DNA of 33,138 nucleotides. Origin: Bryobacter sp. GTDB lineage: Bacteria; Acidobacteriota; Terriglobia; Bryobacterales; Bryobacteraceae. Location of the stretch: the NCBI GenBank assembly GCA_022843605.1, contig JALHNI010000073.1, positions 1 through 33,138 of the forward strand, read 5' to 3'. The translations under genes and the position numbers were made by a program. Each line of letters starts with the position of its first letter. Positions within the stretch are counted from its first letter, which is position 1. The notes below the pieces were generated by a model. It did not search any database, was not told the DNA's origin, and was given only the letters and a program-made list of their open reading frames with translations. This document shows, piece by piece, positions 23,313 to 31,549 of the stretch.

Positions 23313-24128
23313 GTGAGACACCACGAGACAGTTTCCTATCTTGAGCGGCGGGTGGTGCATCGGCCCGCGGTTGGAGTGATTTTGGGTAGCGGACTGGGCG
23401 CGTTTGCCGATGCGCTCGAGAGCCGGCTGGAGATACCCTATTGCGATATCCCGCATTGGCCGAAATCGACGGCAGTCGGCCATGCCGGCAAGCTCGTTTT
23501 TGGTGAACTATCCGGGGTGCCGACGGTGGTGATGTCGGGCCGGAGCCATCTGTATGAAGGTTATACGCCGCAGCAGATCGTGATCGGCGTGCGGGCGATG
23601 GCGAGCCTCGGCATTCAGGCGCTGGTGGTGACGAATGCCGCGGGCGGTATCAATTTGGAGTATGCGCGGGGCGCGCTGGTGCTGATTTCCGACCATATCA
23701 ATTTGCAAGGGACGAATCCGCTGATCGGACCGAATGACGATTCGCTGGGTCCACGTTTTCCGGATATGACGGAGGCTTATAGTGCTCGCTTCCGGGGAAT
23801 AGCGCAGCAGGTGGCGGCAGGTTTGGGCTTTTCTTTGCCTGCGGGCGTGTACGCGGCTCTGAGCGGGCCGAACTATGAGACTCCTGCCGAAATTCGCTAT
23901 TTGCGCGCGATCGGCGCGGATCTGGTGGGCATGTCGACCGTGGCGGAAGTGATTGCGGCGAATCACATGAGCGTGCCGGTGTTGGCGATATCCTGCGTGA
24001 CAAATATGGCGGCTGGTGTCACGTCCGAGAAGATCAATCACGAAGAGGTGCTGGAGACCGGGCGGCAGGTGCATGGGCGTTTTGTTGAGTTACTGAAGGG
24101 CGTGGTTCCGAAACTGGTGGGGGCGTGA
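23313..24128 (+). CDS. punA: Purine-nucleoside phosphorylase, trimeric class
   Basis: A 271-residue cytoplasmic enzyme that splits purine nucleosides with phosphate to the free base and ribose 1-phosphate. Family markers are the phosphate loop GSGLG (25-29), GRSHLYEGY with His79, TNAAGGIN, the base-binding PNYETPAEIR with Glu189, GMSTVAEVIAANH, and Asn231 in SCVTNMAAG. The length and motifs fit the low-mass trimeric family rather than the hexameric DeoD type. The start is GTG 23313, with only a weak AAAGAAG upstream. The end overlaps the start of the cytidine deaminase (GTGA). It is the first gene of a three-gene nucleoside-salvage operon. Confidence 0.95.
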   Translation: MRHHETVSYLERRVVHRPAVGVILGSGLGAFADALESRLEIPYCDIPHWPKSTAVGHAGKLVFGELSGVPTVVMSGRSHLYEGYTPQQIVIGVRAMASLGIQALVVTNAAGGINLEYARGALVLISDHINLQGTNPLIGPNDDSLGPRFPDMTEAYSARFRGIAQQVAAGLGFSLPAGVYAALSGPNYETPAEIRYLRAIGADLVGMSTVAEVIAANHMSVPVLAISCVTNMAAGVTSEKINHEEVLETGRQVHGRFVELLKGVVPKLVGA

Positions 24129-24535
24129 AGGACGCCGTATACGCGGCTCGACTGAACGCGTACGCGCCACACTCAAACTTCCTGGTGGGGGCGGCGATCG
24201 AGTGCCTGGACGGGCGGGTGTTTACGGGCTGCAATGTCGAGAACTCGAGCTATGGCTTGACGGTGTGTGCGGAGCGGGTAGCGGTGTTTGCGGCGATCGC
24301 AGCCGGGGTAATGCCGCGCACGTTTTCGCGATTGATGGTGTGCGGTGCACCGAGGTCCGCGACGGCCGCGGCGCTGACGCCTCCTTGCGGCGCTTGCCGG
24401 CAGGTGCTGTGGGATTTGTGCGGCGACATTCCCGTGACGCTGCTGGGACTCGATGGCGCGAGCGAGACGCTGCAGTTAGCTGACTTACTTCCGAGGGCAT
24501 TCGATGCGACTTTGCTTCCTTCTGCTGACCGTTAA
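24125..24535 (+). CDS. cdd: Cytidine deaminase
   Basis: A 136-residue zinc enzyme that deaminates cytidine and deoxycytidine to uridine and deoxyuridine. Zinc ligands are Cys48, Cys88 and Cys91 (VCAERVAVFAAI and PPCGACRQVLWDL), with Glu50 as the proton shuttle. SNFLVGAA and CNVENSSYGLT are also diagnostic. The length is normal for the small tetrameric form. GTG 24125 overlaps the upstream stop and has GGTGGGGG before it, so translation is probably coupled. The last 32 bases are shared with the start of the downstream amidohydrolase in another frame. Confidence 0.96.
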   Translation: MKDAVYAARLNAYAPHSNFLVGAAIECLDGRVFTGCNVENSSYGLTVCAERVAVFAAIAAGVMPRTFSRLMVCGAPRSATAAALTPPCGACRQVLWDLCGDIPVTLLGLDGASETLQLADLLPRAFDATLLPSADR

Positions 24536-25880
24536 CGCCTGGGCGGCCAACGTTGATCTGATCGTTACGGGGCGGTATGTCGTGACGATGGATGGTGCGC
24601 GGCGGGTGATTGAAAATGGTGCGCTCGCGATACAAGGCGCGCAATTGCTTGATGTGGGGCCCGCGGCGGAGATCACGAGAAAGCATGTGGCGCGGCAACG
24701 CATCGACCGGCCGCGATCGATCCTGACGCCGGGGCTGGTGAATACGCATGGACACGCGCCGATGGTCTTGTTTCGCGGCATTGCCGACGACCTCAATTTA
24801 CAGGATTGGCTCGAGAAATTTATCTTTCCGGCAGAGGCGCGCAACGTAAACGCGGAGTTCGTTCGCTGGGGCACGCGGCTCGCCTTGTGGGAGATGATTC
24901 GTTCCGGCACGACGGCTTACGCGGATATGTATTACTTCGAGGAAGTAATTGCCGAAGAGACACGGCGGGCTGGAATGCGGGGCGTCCTGGGGCAATCGGT
25001 GATTCGCTTTCCCGTGCCGGACGCGAAGACGCCAACTGAGGGACTGGCCCGGACGGAGCGTTTCCTGCAGCAGTTCCGCAACGATCCGCTGATTGTCGCC
25101 GCGGTGGCGCCACATGCGCCTTATACGAATGACGATGCGACCCTACGGGCTTGCCGCGCCTTGGCGAACAAGTATCAGGCCCCGCTGCTGATTCATCTGT
25201 CAGAGACCAAACGCGAGAATGACGACAGCCTGAAGGAATTCAAGATGACTCCGGCCGCGCGGTTGGCCAAGTTAGGAATGTTCGATGGCCGCACTCTGGC
25301 GGCGCACGGGGTGTGGCTGACGGATGAGGATTTGCGGATTCTGGCGGCCAAGGGCGTCGGTGTGGCGCACAATCCGTCAAGCAATATGAAGCTTTCGTCG
25401 GGAATCGCGCCGGTGCTGAAGATGCTGCCGCTGAAGATTGCGGTGGGATTGGGCACGGACGGTCCGGCGGGTTCGAACAATGACTTGAATCTCTTCGAGG
25501 AGATGGATCTGGCGGCCAAACTGCAGAAGGTGACCAGCCGCGATCCGCGTTCGTTGAGTGCGGAGCAGACGCTGGCCATGGCGACGATCGAAGGCGCCCG
25601 GGCGTTGGGCTTGTCGGGCAAAACCGGGTCGTTGGAGGCGGGCAAAGAAGCCGATTGGATCGCGATTGACATTGACGGTCCGCATGCGCAGCCGATGTTT
25701 AACGTCTATTCGCAGATCGTCTATGCGTTGAAGGCATCGGACGTGCGGGACGTGATGGTTCGGGGCAAGTTGCTGATGAATGACCGCCGGATGCTGACGT
25801 TGGATACGGCCGCGATTGCCACCAAAGTGGCGGAGTATCAGGCATCGATTCTGGCCTCGTTGAAAAAAGATCGAAAATAG
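24504..25880 (+). CDS. Amidohydrolase of the SAH/MTA deaminase family with a signal peptide
   Basis: A 458-residue metal-dependent hydrolase. Metal ligands are visible as His82 and His84 (VNTHGHAPM), His231 with Glu234 (LLIHLSETKRE), His268 or His289 (AAHGVWL, VAHNPSSNMKL) and Asp319 (GLGTDGPAGSNN). These motifs are those of S-adenosylhomocysteine/5'-methylthioadenosine deaminases and related chlorohydrolase-like enzymes (MtaD, SsnA, AtzB). The N-terminus MRLCFLLLTVNAWAA looks like a Sec signal peptide, which is unusual for a family that is normally cytoplasmic. ATG 24504 has GAGGG at 24493-24497 and lies inside the cytidine deaminase gene. Context implies nucleoside or nucleobase salvage, possibly of extracellular compounds. 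Confidence 0.87.
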   Translation: MRLCFLLLTVNAWAANVDLIVTGRYVVTMDGARRVIENGALAIQGAQLLDVGPAAEITRKHVARQRIDRPRSILTPGLVNTHGHAPMVLFRGIADDLNLQDWLEKFIFPAEARNVNAEFVRWGTRLALWEMIRSGTTAYADMYYFEEVIAEETRRAGMRGVLGQSVIRFPVPDAKTPTEGLARTERFLQQFRNDPLIVAAVAPHAPYTNDDATLRACRALANKYQAPLLIHLSETKRENDDSLKEFKMTPAARLAKLGMFDGRTLAAHGVWLTDEDLRILAAKGVGVAHNPSSNMKLSSGIAPVLKMLPLKIAVGLGTDGPAGSNNDLNLFEEMDLAAKLQKVTSRDPRSLSAEQTLAMATIEGARALGLSGKTGSLEAGKEADWIAIDIDGPHAQPMFNVYSQIVYALKASDVRDVMVRGKLLMNDRRMLTLDTAAIATKVAEYQASILASLKKDRK

Positions 25881-25890
25881 TTGAGAATTT

Positions 25891-25945
25891 TCCCGCGCTA
25901 AATCCACTTATTAGTGAACGCTGAAGTTGTAACGACAGCGCGGGA
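25891..25945 (+). promoter_or_regulatory. 9-base inverted repeat in the PEP-CTERM gene leader
   Basis: TCCCGCGCT (25891-25899) and AGCGCGGGA (25937-25945) are perfect complements separated by 37 bases. The right arm runs into the Shine-Dalgarno-like GGGAGAAG just before the ATG at 25951, so pairing would partly hide it. Control of translation is possible. No T-tract follows, so it is not a typical terminator for the upstream operon. Confidence 0.45.
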
Positions 25946-25950
25946 GAAGA

Positions 25951-26793
25951 ATGAGAAGCTTACTTGTTTCGCTGAAGGTTGCCGTGCTCGCGGTCACGAT
26001 GGGTTCCGCCAATGCCGCATTTATGACCTATACCGGCAACGCCTACGGAGGGTCTGGAGTTCGCGCGAGTTTCGAAGCATTGATGCCGGAACTCCAGTAC
26101 GACACCGTTAACCTGACGACAGAGTGCGTCAGTCCCTGCGTATACTCCTACAGTTCCGGTCCACTGAGTCTCACGAACATCTCGGGAACGAGTATCAGCG
26201 GTGTGACGTTCGTTGGAAGCAATTCCAGTGCCGGTGCGGGCCTCTATGCTCGTCCGCTTGGCACTCGCAATTCCAGTACTGGTGGGTATTTTAACTACAA
26301 CCAGCTCAACGGAAACAATCTGGTGACTCCACCGTGGCCACAGTGGACAGTCGGCCTAGCTTCGGCCGGAAATGTCAGCGGCACGCCGACTGGATCTACC
26401 AGCATATCGGCGAGTGTTTTGCCGGCAGGAACAAGAAGCGTGGCTTTCGATTACGGAAGTGCCAACGGCACGACCTACACTATTCGTGCAACCACTGCAT
26501 CGGGAGCCTTGGAACTACCGAGTGTAAGCCCTTACAACGTAGGAGGGGGTTACACCTCAAGTGGTCCAGGTTTCTACGGCGTTACCTCGACCGAGGATAT
26601 CCTCACGGTAACGATTATTGCCAACGCGACCGCATCGAACTGGATTATCAATCTCGCCAACTTCCGGTACGGAATCCAGCTTCCAACAGCGACGCCCGAG
26701 CCGTCGACGCAACTTGCGCTTGGTGCGGCACTCATCACGATTTCCTTGCTGCTTCGCACGCGAAGCAAATCTGCGCGGGGAGGTAACGCCTAG
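25951..26793 (+). CDS. PEP-CTERM sorting-signal protein
   Basis: A 280-residue exported protein. A Sec signal peptide covers about 1-22 (SLKVAVLAVTMGSANA). The body is low-complexity, Ser/Thr/Gly/Asn-rich and beta-rich. The C-terminus has the full PEP-CTERM sorting signal: TPEPST with Pro-Glu-Pro at 249-251, a transmembrane stretch (LALGAALITISLLL), and a basic end (RTRSK). Such proteins are recognised by the exosortase XrtA system and linked to extracellular polysaccharide or biofilm formation. No exosortase or polysaccharide gene is in the window. The body also contains two Cys (59 and 63, ECVSPC) that could form a disulfide. Base composition is less GC-rich than that of its neighbours. Confidence 0.9.
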   Translation: MRSLLVSLKVAVLAVTMGSANAAFMTYTGNAYGGSGVRASFEALMPELQYDTVNLTTECVSPCVYSYSSGPLSLTNISGTSISGVTFVGSNSSAGAGLYARPLGTRNSSTGGYFNYNQLNGNNLVTPPWPQWTVGLASAGNVSGTPTGSTSISASVLPAGTRSVAFDYGSANGTTYTIRATTASGALELPSVSPYNVGGGYTSSGPGFYGVTSTEDILTVTIIANATASNWIINLANFRYGIQLPTATPEPSTQLALGAALITISLLLRTRSKSARGGNA

Positions 26794-26835
26794 CGAGAGA
26801 AGAGCCCGATAGTTTCATCCGACATACGACAGAGC

Positions 26836-26869
26836 AAAAAGGCCAGCAGGGCAACCTGCTGGCCTTTTT
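26836..26869. terminator. Bidirectional intrinsic terminator
   Basis: AAAAAGGCCAGCAGG and CCTGCTGGCCTTTTT form a perfect 15-base stem closed by a GCAA tetraloop. The A-tract and T-tract make it act on both strands. It lies 42 bases after the PEP-CTERM stop and four bases before the end of the convergent DUF4403 gene, so it serves both. Confidence 0.95.
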
Positions 26870-26873
26870 GTTG

Positions 26874-28241
26874 TTATTGAACGACCACGACGGTGACCTG
26901 GCCTGTGGCTCGGGCCCGGAGGCGAAGGGATTCTGTGGTGAGTTCTAGTTCAGCCGCTTCCAGACGGTCAATCTGACCGTCGAGCCTCAACTCGCCCGTC
27001 CAGCCGATACGCATAGATTCTTCGATCCGCTGACGTTGGGCGGTCAACAGGTCAACCAGGTTCACCTGCGCCATCGTCGTGAATTGCCGGCGGTATAGAT
27101 CCTGACGCAGCCAGTTGGCGAAACGGACGAGCATGCTGTCGGTGGCGAGGGTGTAGCGCAGGTCTTCAAGAGAGAGGATGCCGTCGTGGATGATCGGCCG
27201 CCCGCTCAGCGCGATGTGGCCCTTGAACGAGCCCTCCACATTGGCTTCGAGCACGAGGCGGTCACCGTTGGGTGCGACGGAGACTTGCGTCAGGCGCAGC
27301 TTTCGTTGGCCGGCAGTTTTGAAGACCTTGCCGGCCATGGCTTCCTGGAGGCGGGCATTGAGGTCAGGCCAGGGTACGTCGAGGTCAAGGTCCAGATGGA
27401 AGAGCGGTACTGAACTGGGGTCGGTCGTGATGAGGGGGGGCAGGGAAGAGACGACGGTGAGGGCGTCCTTCGCCCCGCTGAGGCGCGGCTGGCCGAGGAG
27501 CCGGAGTCCGGTGCGGACTTCTCCGTTCACGAGCCGCGGCCGTTCAATGCTGACGGACTTGGGGTTGAGCGCGAGCCAGACGTTCTCGCCGACGGAGATC
27601 GGTTCGTGAAGTCGGGTCCAGAGGGTCTTGGCGAGACGCCGGAGGTCGGCGCGAGTGGCGATCTGCCGGTCAAGTTCGACGGCGGCTTTGTCGAGGCTCG
27701 CGATGAAGACTTGCCGTACCTGTGGCGTGATGTCGAGGCTGAGGCTCTCTTTGAGGGCGCGCAGGCGGCAAGGCGTGGGCATCTCAAGCGAAGGCTGACT
27801 CCGGGAATCGATGGCCCAGGTTGGCAGGAGTTGCAGGCGTGTGGTGACTTTCAGGACCACGCCACCGGCGGGTTCGCAAAAGCTGATCTCTCTCCAGCCC
27901 ATGCCGACGCTTGCGGCGGATCGTCTTTCCAGGCGCGGAAGGCCGAGTTCAACCCGGTAAACCACCGGCATGCGCATTTCGAGGTGGTCCTCCAACGTGT
28001 GCCACTCGATGGGCAGGCGGCGTACGGAGAATCGAGTGGCGAGCGGGGCCTTCAGACTCTGGCCGAAGGCGGACTTCTCGAGCGCCTGCCACTCCGATTG
28101 GAACTGCAAAGGGATCCAGCGTTCGGCTTCCCGAACGAAGCCATCAAGGGGTATCCGGACAGGAAGAAGCACCATCGAATTTTCAGCCGCCAGCAGCGCT
28201 GGCGCACCGATGAGAAGTGCGAGGAGACAGAGCTTCACCAA
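26874..28241 (-). CDS. DUF4403 family exported protein
   Basis: A 455-residue protein with a signal peptide (about 1-19, LCLLALLIGAPALLAA), so probably periplasmic or outer-membrane associated. The pattern of the later half matches DUF4403 as I know it: WLALNPKSVSIERP, LRLLGQPRLSG, SSLPPL, FHLDLDLDVPWPDLNARLQEAMAG, RLVLEANVEGSFKGHIALSGRP and SLEDLRYTLAT, ending in a region similar to lipid-binding tubular domains. Its function is unknown. It starts at TTG 28241 or GTG 28238; neither has a clear Shine-Dalgarno sequence, and no ATG is available near the signal peptide. It ends four bases from the bidirectional terminator. Confidence 0.75.
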   Translation of the reverse strand: MVKLCLLALLIGAPALLAAENSMVLLPVRIPLDGFVREAERWIPLQFQSEWQALEKSAFGQSLKAPLATRFSVRRLPIEWHTLEDHLEMRMPVVYRVELGLPRLERRSAASVGMGWREISFCEPAGGVVLKVTTRLQLLPTWAIDSRSQPSLEMPTPCRLRALKESLSLDITPQVRQVFIASLDKAAVELDRQIATRADLRRLAKTLWTRLHEPISVGENVWLALNPKSVSIERPRLVNGEVRTGLRLLGQPRLSGAKDALTVVSSLPPLITTDPSSVPLFHLDLDLDVPWPDLNARLQEAMAGKVFKTAGQRKLRLTQVSVAPNGDRLVLEANVEGSFKGHIALSGRPIIHDGILSLEDLRYTLATDSMLVRFANWLRQDLYRRQFTTMAQVNLVDLLTAQRQRIEESMRIGWTGELRLDGQIDRLEAAELELTTESLRLRARATGQVTVVVVQ

Positions 28242-28567
28242 CCGGATGATCGCACAATTCAGCCTGCTCCCGGAAAGTGGCGGCGAATCATTGAACGGCG
28301 CAAGAAATACTTGATTCTAAACATTTTACGGCCAATACTAGTACCGGGTTTGAACGGTGCGGCGGTGAAGTGTTGCGATTGGATCCAGGTGGGTGTTCCG
28401 CATACCCGTAGGCAGTCCTTCCAAAAACGGGAATCGGCAGAAATTTGGAAACGGAAACCGTTGATATTAAAGGATAAGTAACGGGTCATGAAAGCTGTAG
28501 ACGATGGCCCCAAACGTGCTCTGCGAAAGCGAACGGGAGACGTGTATGCTCCCAGGCTGTTGTACCG
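28242..28567. other. 326-base intergenic region between divergent genes
   Basis: This should hold the promoters of the DUF4403 gene and the sensor kinase gene. I see a short hairpin (AACGG-AAA-CCGTT, 28450-28462) and an AT-rich patch at 28463-28482, but no convincing -35/-10 pair, sigma-54 site, riboswitch or RNA gene. Open frames crossing it (for example minus 28259-28798) have no supporting family signal. Confidence 0.5.
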
Positions 28568-31549
28568 ATGAAAGAGCTGAAGACCCAGATCGTTAGCGCA
28601 CTCCTCGTCATCCTGACGTTGGCTGCGGTCGTTGCTGCTGGGATCAATTTCCGTCAACAGCAGCTGTACCCGACTCCGGAGGATGGCGTGGAATGGGTGG
28701 ACCGGCTGGATCGGCATCCGAAAGCCCAGGCGGGTCCGGGGTTGGTTGAAGCGCGTTTTGTGATTCCAAACAGTCCGGCGGACAAGGCGGGGATTCACGT
28801 TGGCGACGTGTTGGAGCGGATTCAGACGGTGCCTGTGGAGCGGGCCCAGGATGTCCCTCAGGTGCTCTACCGGATTGGTCCCTGGCAGAAGGTGGATTAT
28901 TTCATCCTGCGGCGGGGTGTCGAAACCAAGGCCAAGCTAGTGGTGGGCGAGCGGGTGGTTTCCACCGGGATTTACTACCAGTATCTGGTCGGGGTGGCTT
29001 ATTTAGCGATTGGCCTCTTCGTGTTCTTCCGGCGCGGAGGCGCGCCACGTGGCCAACTGTTCTACGTTCTCTGTCTGGCCAGCTTTGTGCTCTGCTCCTT
29101 CCACTACACGGGAAAATTCAATCTTTTCGACCGCGTGATCTACTGGGGTAACGTTCTGGCCGGCTATCTTGCGCCGACCCTGTTTCTGCACTTCTGCCTG
29201 ACTTTTCCGGAGCCGGCTCGCCGCTGGCGCGGCTTTTGGCGATCGGGAGTGCTTTACCTGCCGGCGGTGGCGCTGATCAGTGTCACTTTTGCGCTTGGGA
29301 CGGGAATGATCCAGGTGGCGACGCCCCTGGCGGAGCTTCGCTGGGCGCTGGATCGTTTCTGGATGTCTTTCCTGGTTGCGGTCTACCTGCTGGGTGCGGC
29401 GGTTGTGGCCTGGCGGCAACGCGGTGTTGACGACTCGATCCTGCGCCAACAGATGAAGTGGGTGCGCAACGGTGCCGTACTGGGGATCCTGCCGTTCGCG
29501 ATTTTCTACGCGCTGCCCTATAGCTGGGGAGTGGTGCCCTCTCCGGCGATGGAGCTCAGCATCTTCTCGCTGGCTTTGATTCCGCTGACCTGGGCGTATG
29601 CCATTGCCCGCTACCGCCTGATGGATGTGGATGTCATCTTCCAGCAGGGCTATGTCTACACACTCGCGACGCTTTCGGTGCTCGCGATTTTCTATGGTCT
29701 GGTTTACTCAGTGACGCGCCTGGGTAACCTTGAAGAGTTAAGCCCTTCCGGTCTGGGCATCCTGATCGTGATCGCGACGTTCGTCTTTCAGCCGATTCGC
29801 CAGTGGATTCAGGAGAACCTGGATCGCTACTTCTTCTACAAGGAGAGCTACAACTACCGGCGGACGCTGATCGAGTTTGCACGAGAACTCAGTTCCGAGA
29901 CGGATCTGAACCAGATGCTTTCGTCAACGGCGGAACGGCTGCTGCGGACCCTTTCGATTCAGCACCTGGCGTTTTTTCTGGCAGATGATGACGGCCGATT
30001 CGAACTGGCGCTGGCCGCGGGAAACCGTTCCCAGCCTGTCCCCGCGTATCAGGATTTGGCGTTTCTTGATTCGGCGACGGGGAAGCCGTACCTCTTTTTC
30101 GAGCGCACCCGCACGAATCTCGACATTCTCTTTCAACATCTCGACCCAGGAGTGCGGCAGACGATTGGTGACTTGGACCTGACCTACTACATGCCGTGCG
30201 CGGTTCGAGGACGGACGATCGCCTACCTGGGCGTTTCGCGAACGATCGAAGGCGACTTCCTGACCAGCGACGATGTCGAACTGCTGGTAACGCTTTCGGG
30301 CTACGTCGGGATCGCCATTGAAAACGCTCGTTTGTACAACTCGCTGCAGCGCAAAGTGGATGAGTACGAGCGCCTGAAGGACTTCAGCGAGAACATTGTC
30401 GAATCGATCAACGTGGGCATTATGGCGGCCGACTTGGACGATCGGGTGGAGAGTTGGAACAACCAGATCGAACGATTGACCGGTATCCGCCGGGAGCGCG
30501 CGCTGAGCCGGCGGCTCTCGGAGTTGTTGCCGGTGGAACTGGCTGATCGTTTGGCGGCGCTGCGAGGCGAAATGGGCATTCACCACATCGAACGCTTCCG
30601 GTTGCGGTTGCCGAAGCCGGCGGCCGCCAGTTCGAATGGCGTCAATGGCCGCCACAGTCATACTCACAATCAGACAGCCAACGGGCTTTCCGGCGGGGTG
30701 GCGGTGGTTCCGGCGCCTGTGCAGCGCGAGGCGATCCTCAATATTGCCATTGCGCCGCTAGTTTCGAAGGACGGCCAGCAGATCGGCCGTATTATTCTGT
30801 TCGATGACATTACCGACCGGTCCGAGTTGGAGCGCCAACTGGTGCAGGCCGACAAGCTCAGTTCGATCGGATTGCTGGCCGCCGGAGTCGCCCACGAGGT
30901 GAATACGCCGTTGGCGGTGATCTCCACCTACGCGCAGATGTTGGCGAAGCAGGTGGGCGGCGACGTGCAGAAGTCGGTGCTGCTCGAGAAGATTGCCAAG
31001 CAGACCTTTCGGGCCAGTGAGATCGTGAACTCGCTCTTGAACTTCTCGCGCACTTCCACCACCGAAGTCTCGGACGTGGACCTGAATCGTCTGGTGCGCG
31101 ATACCGTTTCGTTGATCGATCATCAACTGCGCGAGGCCCACGTTACCGTGAATCTGAATTTGGCGAAGGGTGTTGCTCCCGTGCGCGGTAACTCCGGCAA
31201 GCTGCAGCAGGTTCTGCTGAATCTCTTTATCAACGCCCGCGACGCCATGGAGTCGTCGGAACGCGGAGAAGGGAAGCAGCTGACGATTGCCACCATCGCT
31301 ATCAGTGATCAGCTAGCCGGCATCGAAGTCTGTGACAACGGCAGCGGCATACCTGAAGAGATTCTGCCCCGCATCTTTGATCCTTTCTTTACAACTAAAG
31401 GGGCGAAGAAGGGAACTGGCTTGGGGCTGTCGGTCTCGTATGGTATCGTGCAAGAGCACGGCGGGTCCATCGTGGTTGACAGCCGCGCTGGGTCAGGAAC
31501 TCGCTTCCGGCTCGAGTTCCCGTCCGCGCATCACTTGCAGAATGTCTGA
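28568..31549 (+). CDS. Membrane sensor histidine kinase with PDZ, multi-TM, GAF and PAS domains
   Basis: A 993-residue kinase. A first transmembrane helix (about 7-25) is followed by a PDZ domain (about 55-128, NSPADKAGIHVGDVLERI), about nine further transmembrane helices (137-412), a GAF domain (about 430-590), a PAS domain (about 603-750) with a Ser/Asn/His-rich insert near 686-710, HisKA with His776 in GVAHEVNTPLA, and HATPase_c (N box LFINARDAM, G1 DNGSGIP, G2 GTGLGLS). The PDZ lies between helix 1 and helix 2, so it should face the periplasm, where it could sense peptide C-termini. It overlaps the NtrC-type regulator gene by eight bases, so the two form a cognate pair. ATG 28568 lacks a clear ribosome binding site, but the membrane helix begins at once. 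Confidence 0.9.
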   Translation: MKELKTQIVSALLVILTLAAVVAAGINFRQQQLYPTPEDGVEWVDRLDRHPKAQAGPGLVEARFVIPNSPADKAGIHVGDVLERIQTVPVERAQDVPQVLYRIGPWQKVDYFILRRGVETKAKLVVGERVVSTGIYYQYLVGVAYLAIGLFVFFRRGGAPRGQLFYVLCLASFVLCSFHYTGKFNLFDRVIYWGNVLAGYLAPTLFLHFCLTFPEPARRWRGFWRSGVLYLPAVALISVTFALGTGMIQVATPLAELRWALDRFWMSFLVAVYLLGAAVVAWRQRGVDDSILRQQMKWVRNGAVLGILPFAIFYALPYSWGVVPSPAMELSIFSLALIPLTWAYAIARYRLMDVDVIFQQGYVYTLATLSVLAIFYGLVYSVTRLGNLEELSPSGLGILIVIATFVFQPIRQWIQENLDRYFFYKESYNYRRTLIEFARELSSETDLNQMLSSTAERLLRTLSIQHLAFFLADDDGRFELALAAGNRSQPVPAYQDLAFLDSATGKPYLFFERTRTNLDILFQHLDPGVRQTIGDLDLTYYMPCAVRGRTIAYLGVSRTIEGDFLTSDDVELLVTLSGYVGIAIENARLYNSLQRKVDEYERLKDFSENIVESINVGIMAADLDDRVESWNNQIERLTGIRRERALSRRLSELLPVELADRLAALRGEMGIHHIERFRLRLPKPAAASSNGVNGRHSHTHNQTANGLSGGVAVVPAPVQREAILNIAIAPLVSKDGQQIGRIILFDDITDRSELERQLVQADKLSSIGLLAAGVAHEVNTPLAVISTYAQMLAKQVGGDVQKSVLLEKIAKQTFRASEIVNSLLNFSRTSTTEVSDVDLNRLVRDTVSLIDHQLREAHVTVNLNLAKGVAPVRGNSGKLQQVLLNLFINARDAMESSERGEGKQLTIATIAISDQLAGIEVCDNGSGIPEEILPRIFDPFFTTKGAKKGTGLGLSVSYGIVQEHGGSIVVDSRAGSGTRFRLEFPSAHHLQNV

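Noticed and set aside
22186..23316. 376-residue plus-strand open frame over the dehydrogenase genes
   Set aside because: It is antisense to two well-supported dehydrogenases with intact motifs and shows no recognisable domain.
25861..25950. Sigma-54 promoter before the PEP-CTERM gene, suggested by the NtrC-type regulator in the window
   Set aside because: No TGGC-N-TTGC arrangement with correct GG/GC spacing is present; the closest (near 25853) lacks the GC element.
28259..28798. Minus-strand 179-residue open frame and a tRNA-like stretch near 28350 in the intergenic region
   Set aside because: The T-arm would have only three pairs, no cloverleaf forms, and the open frame has no ribosome binding site or family motif.
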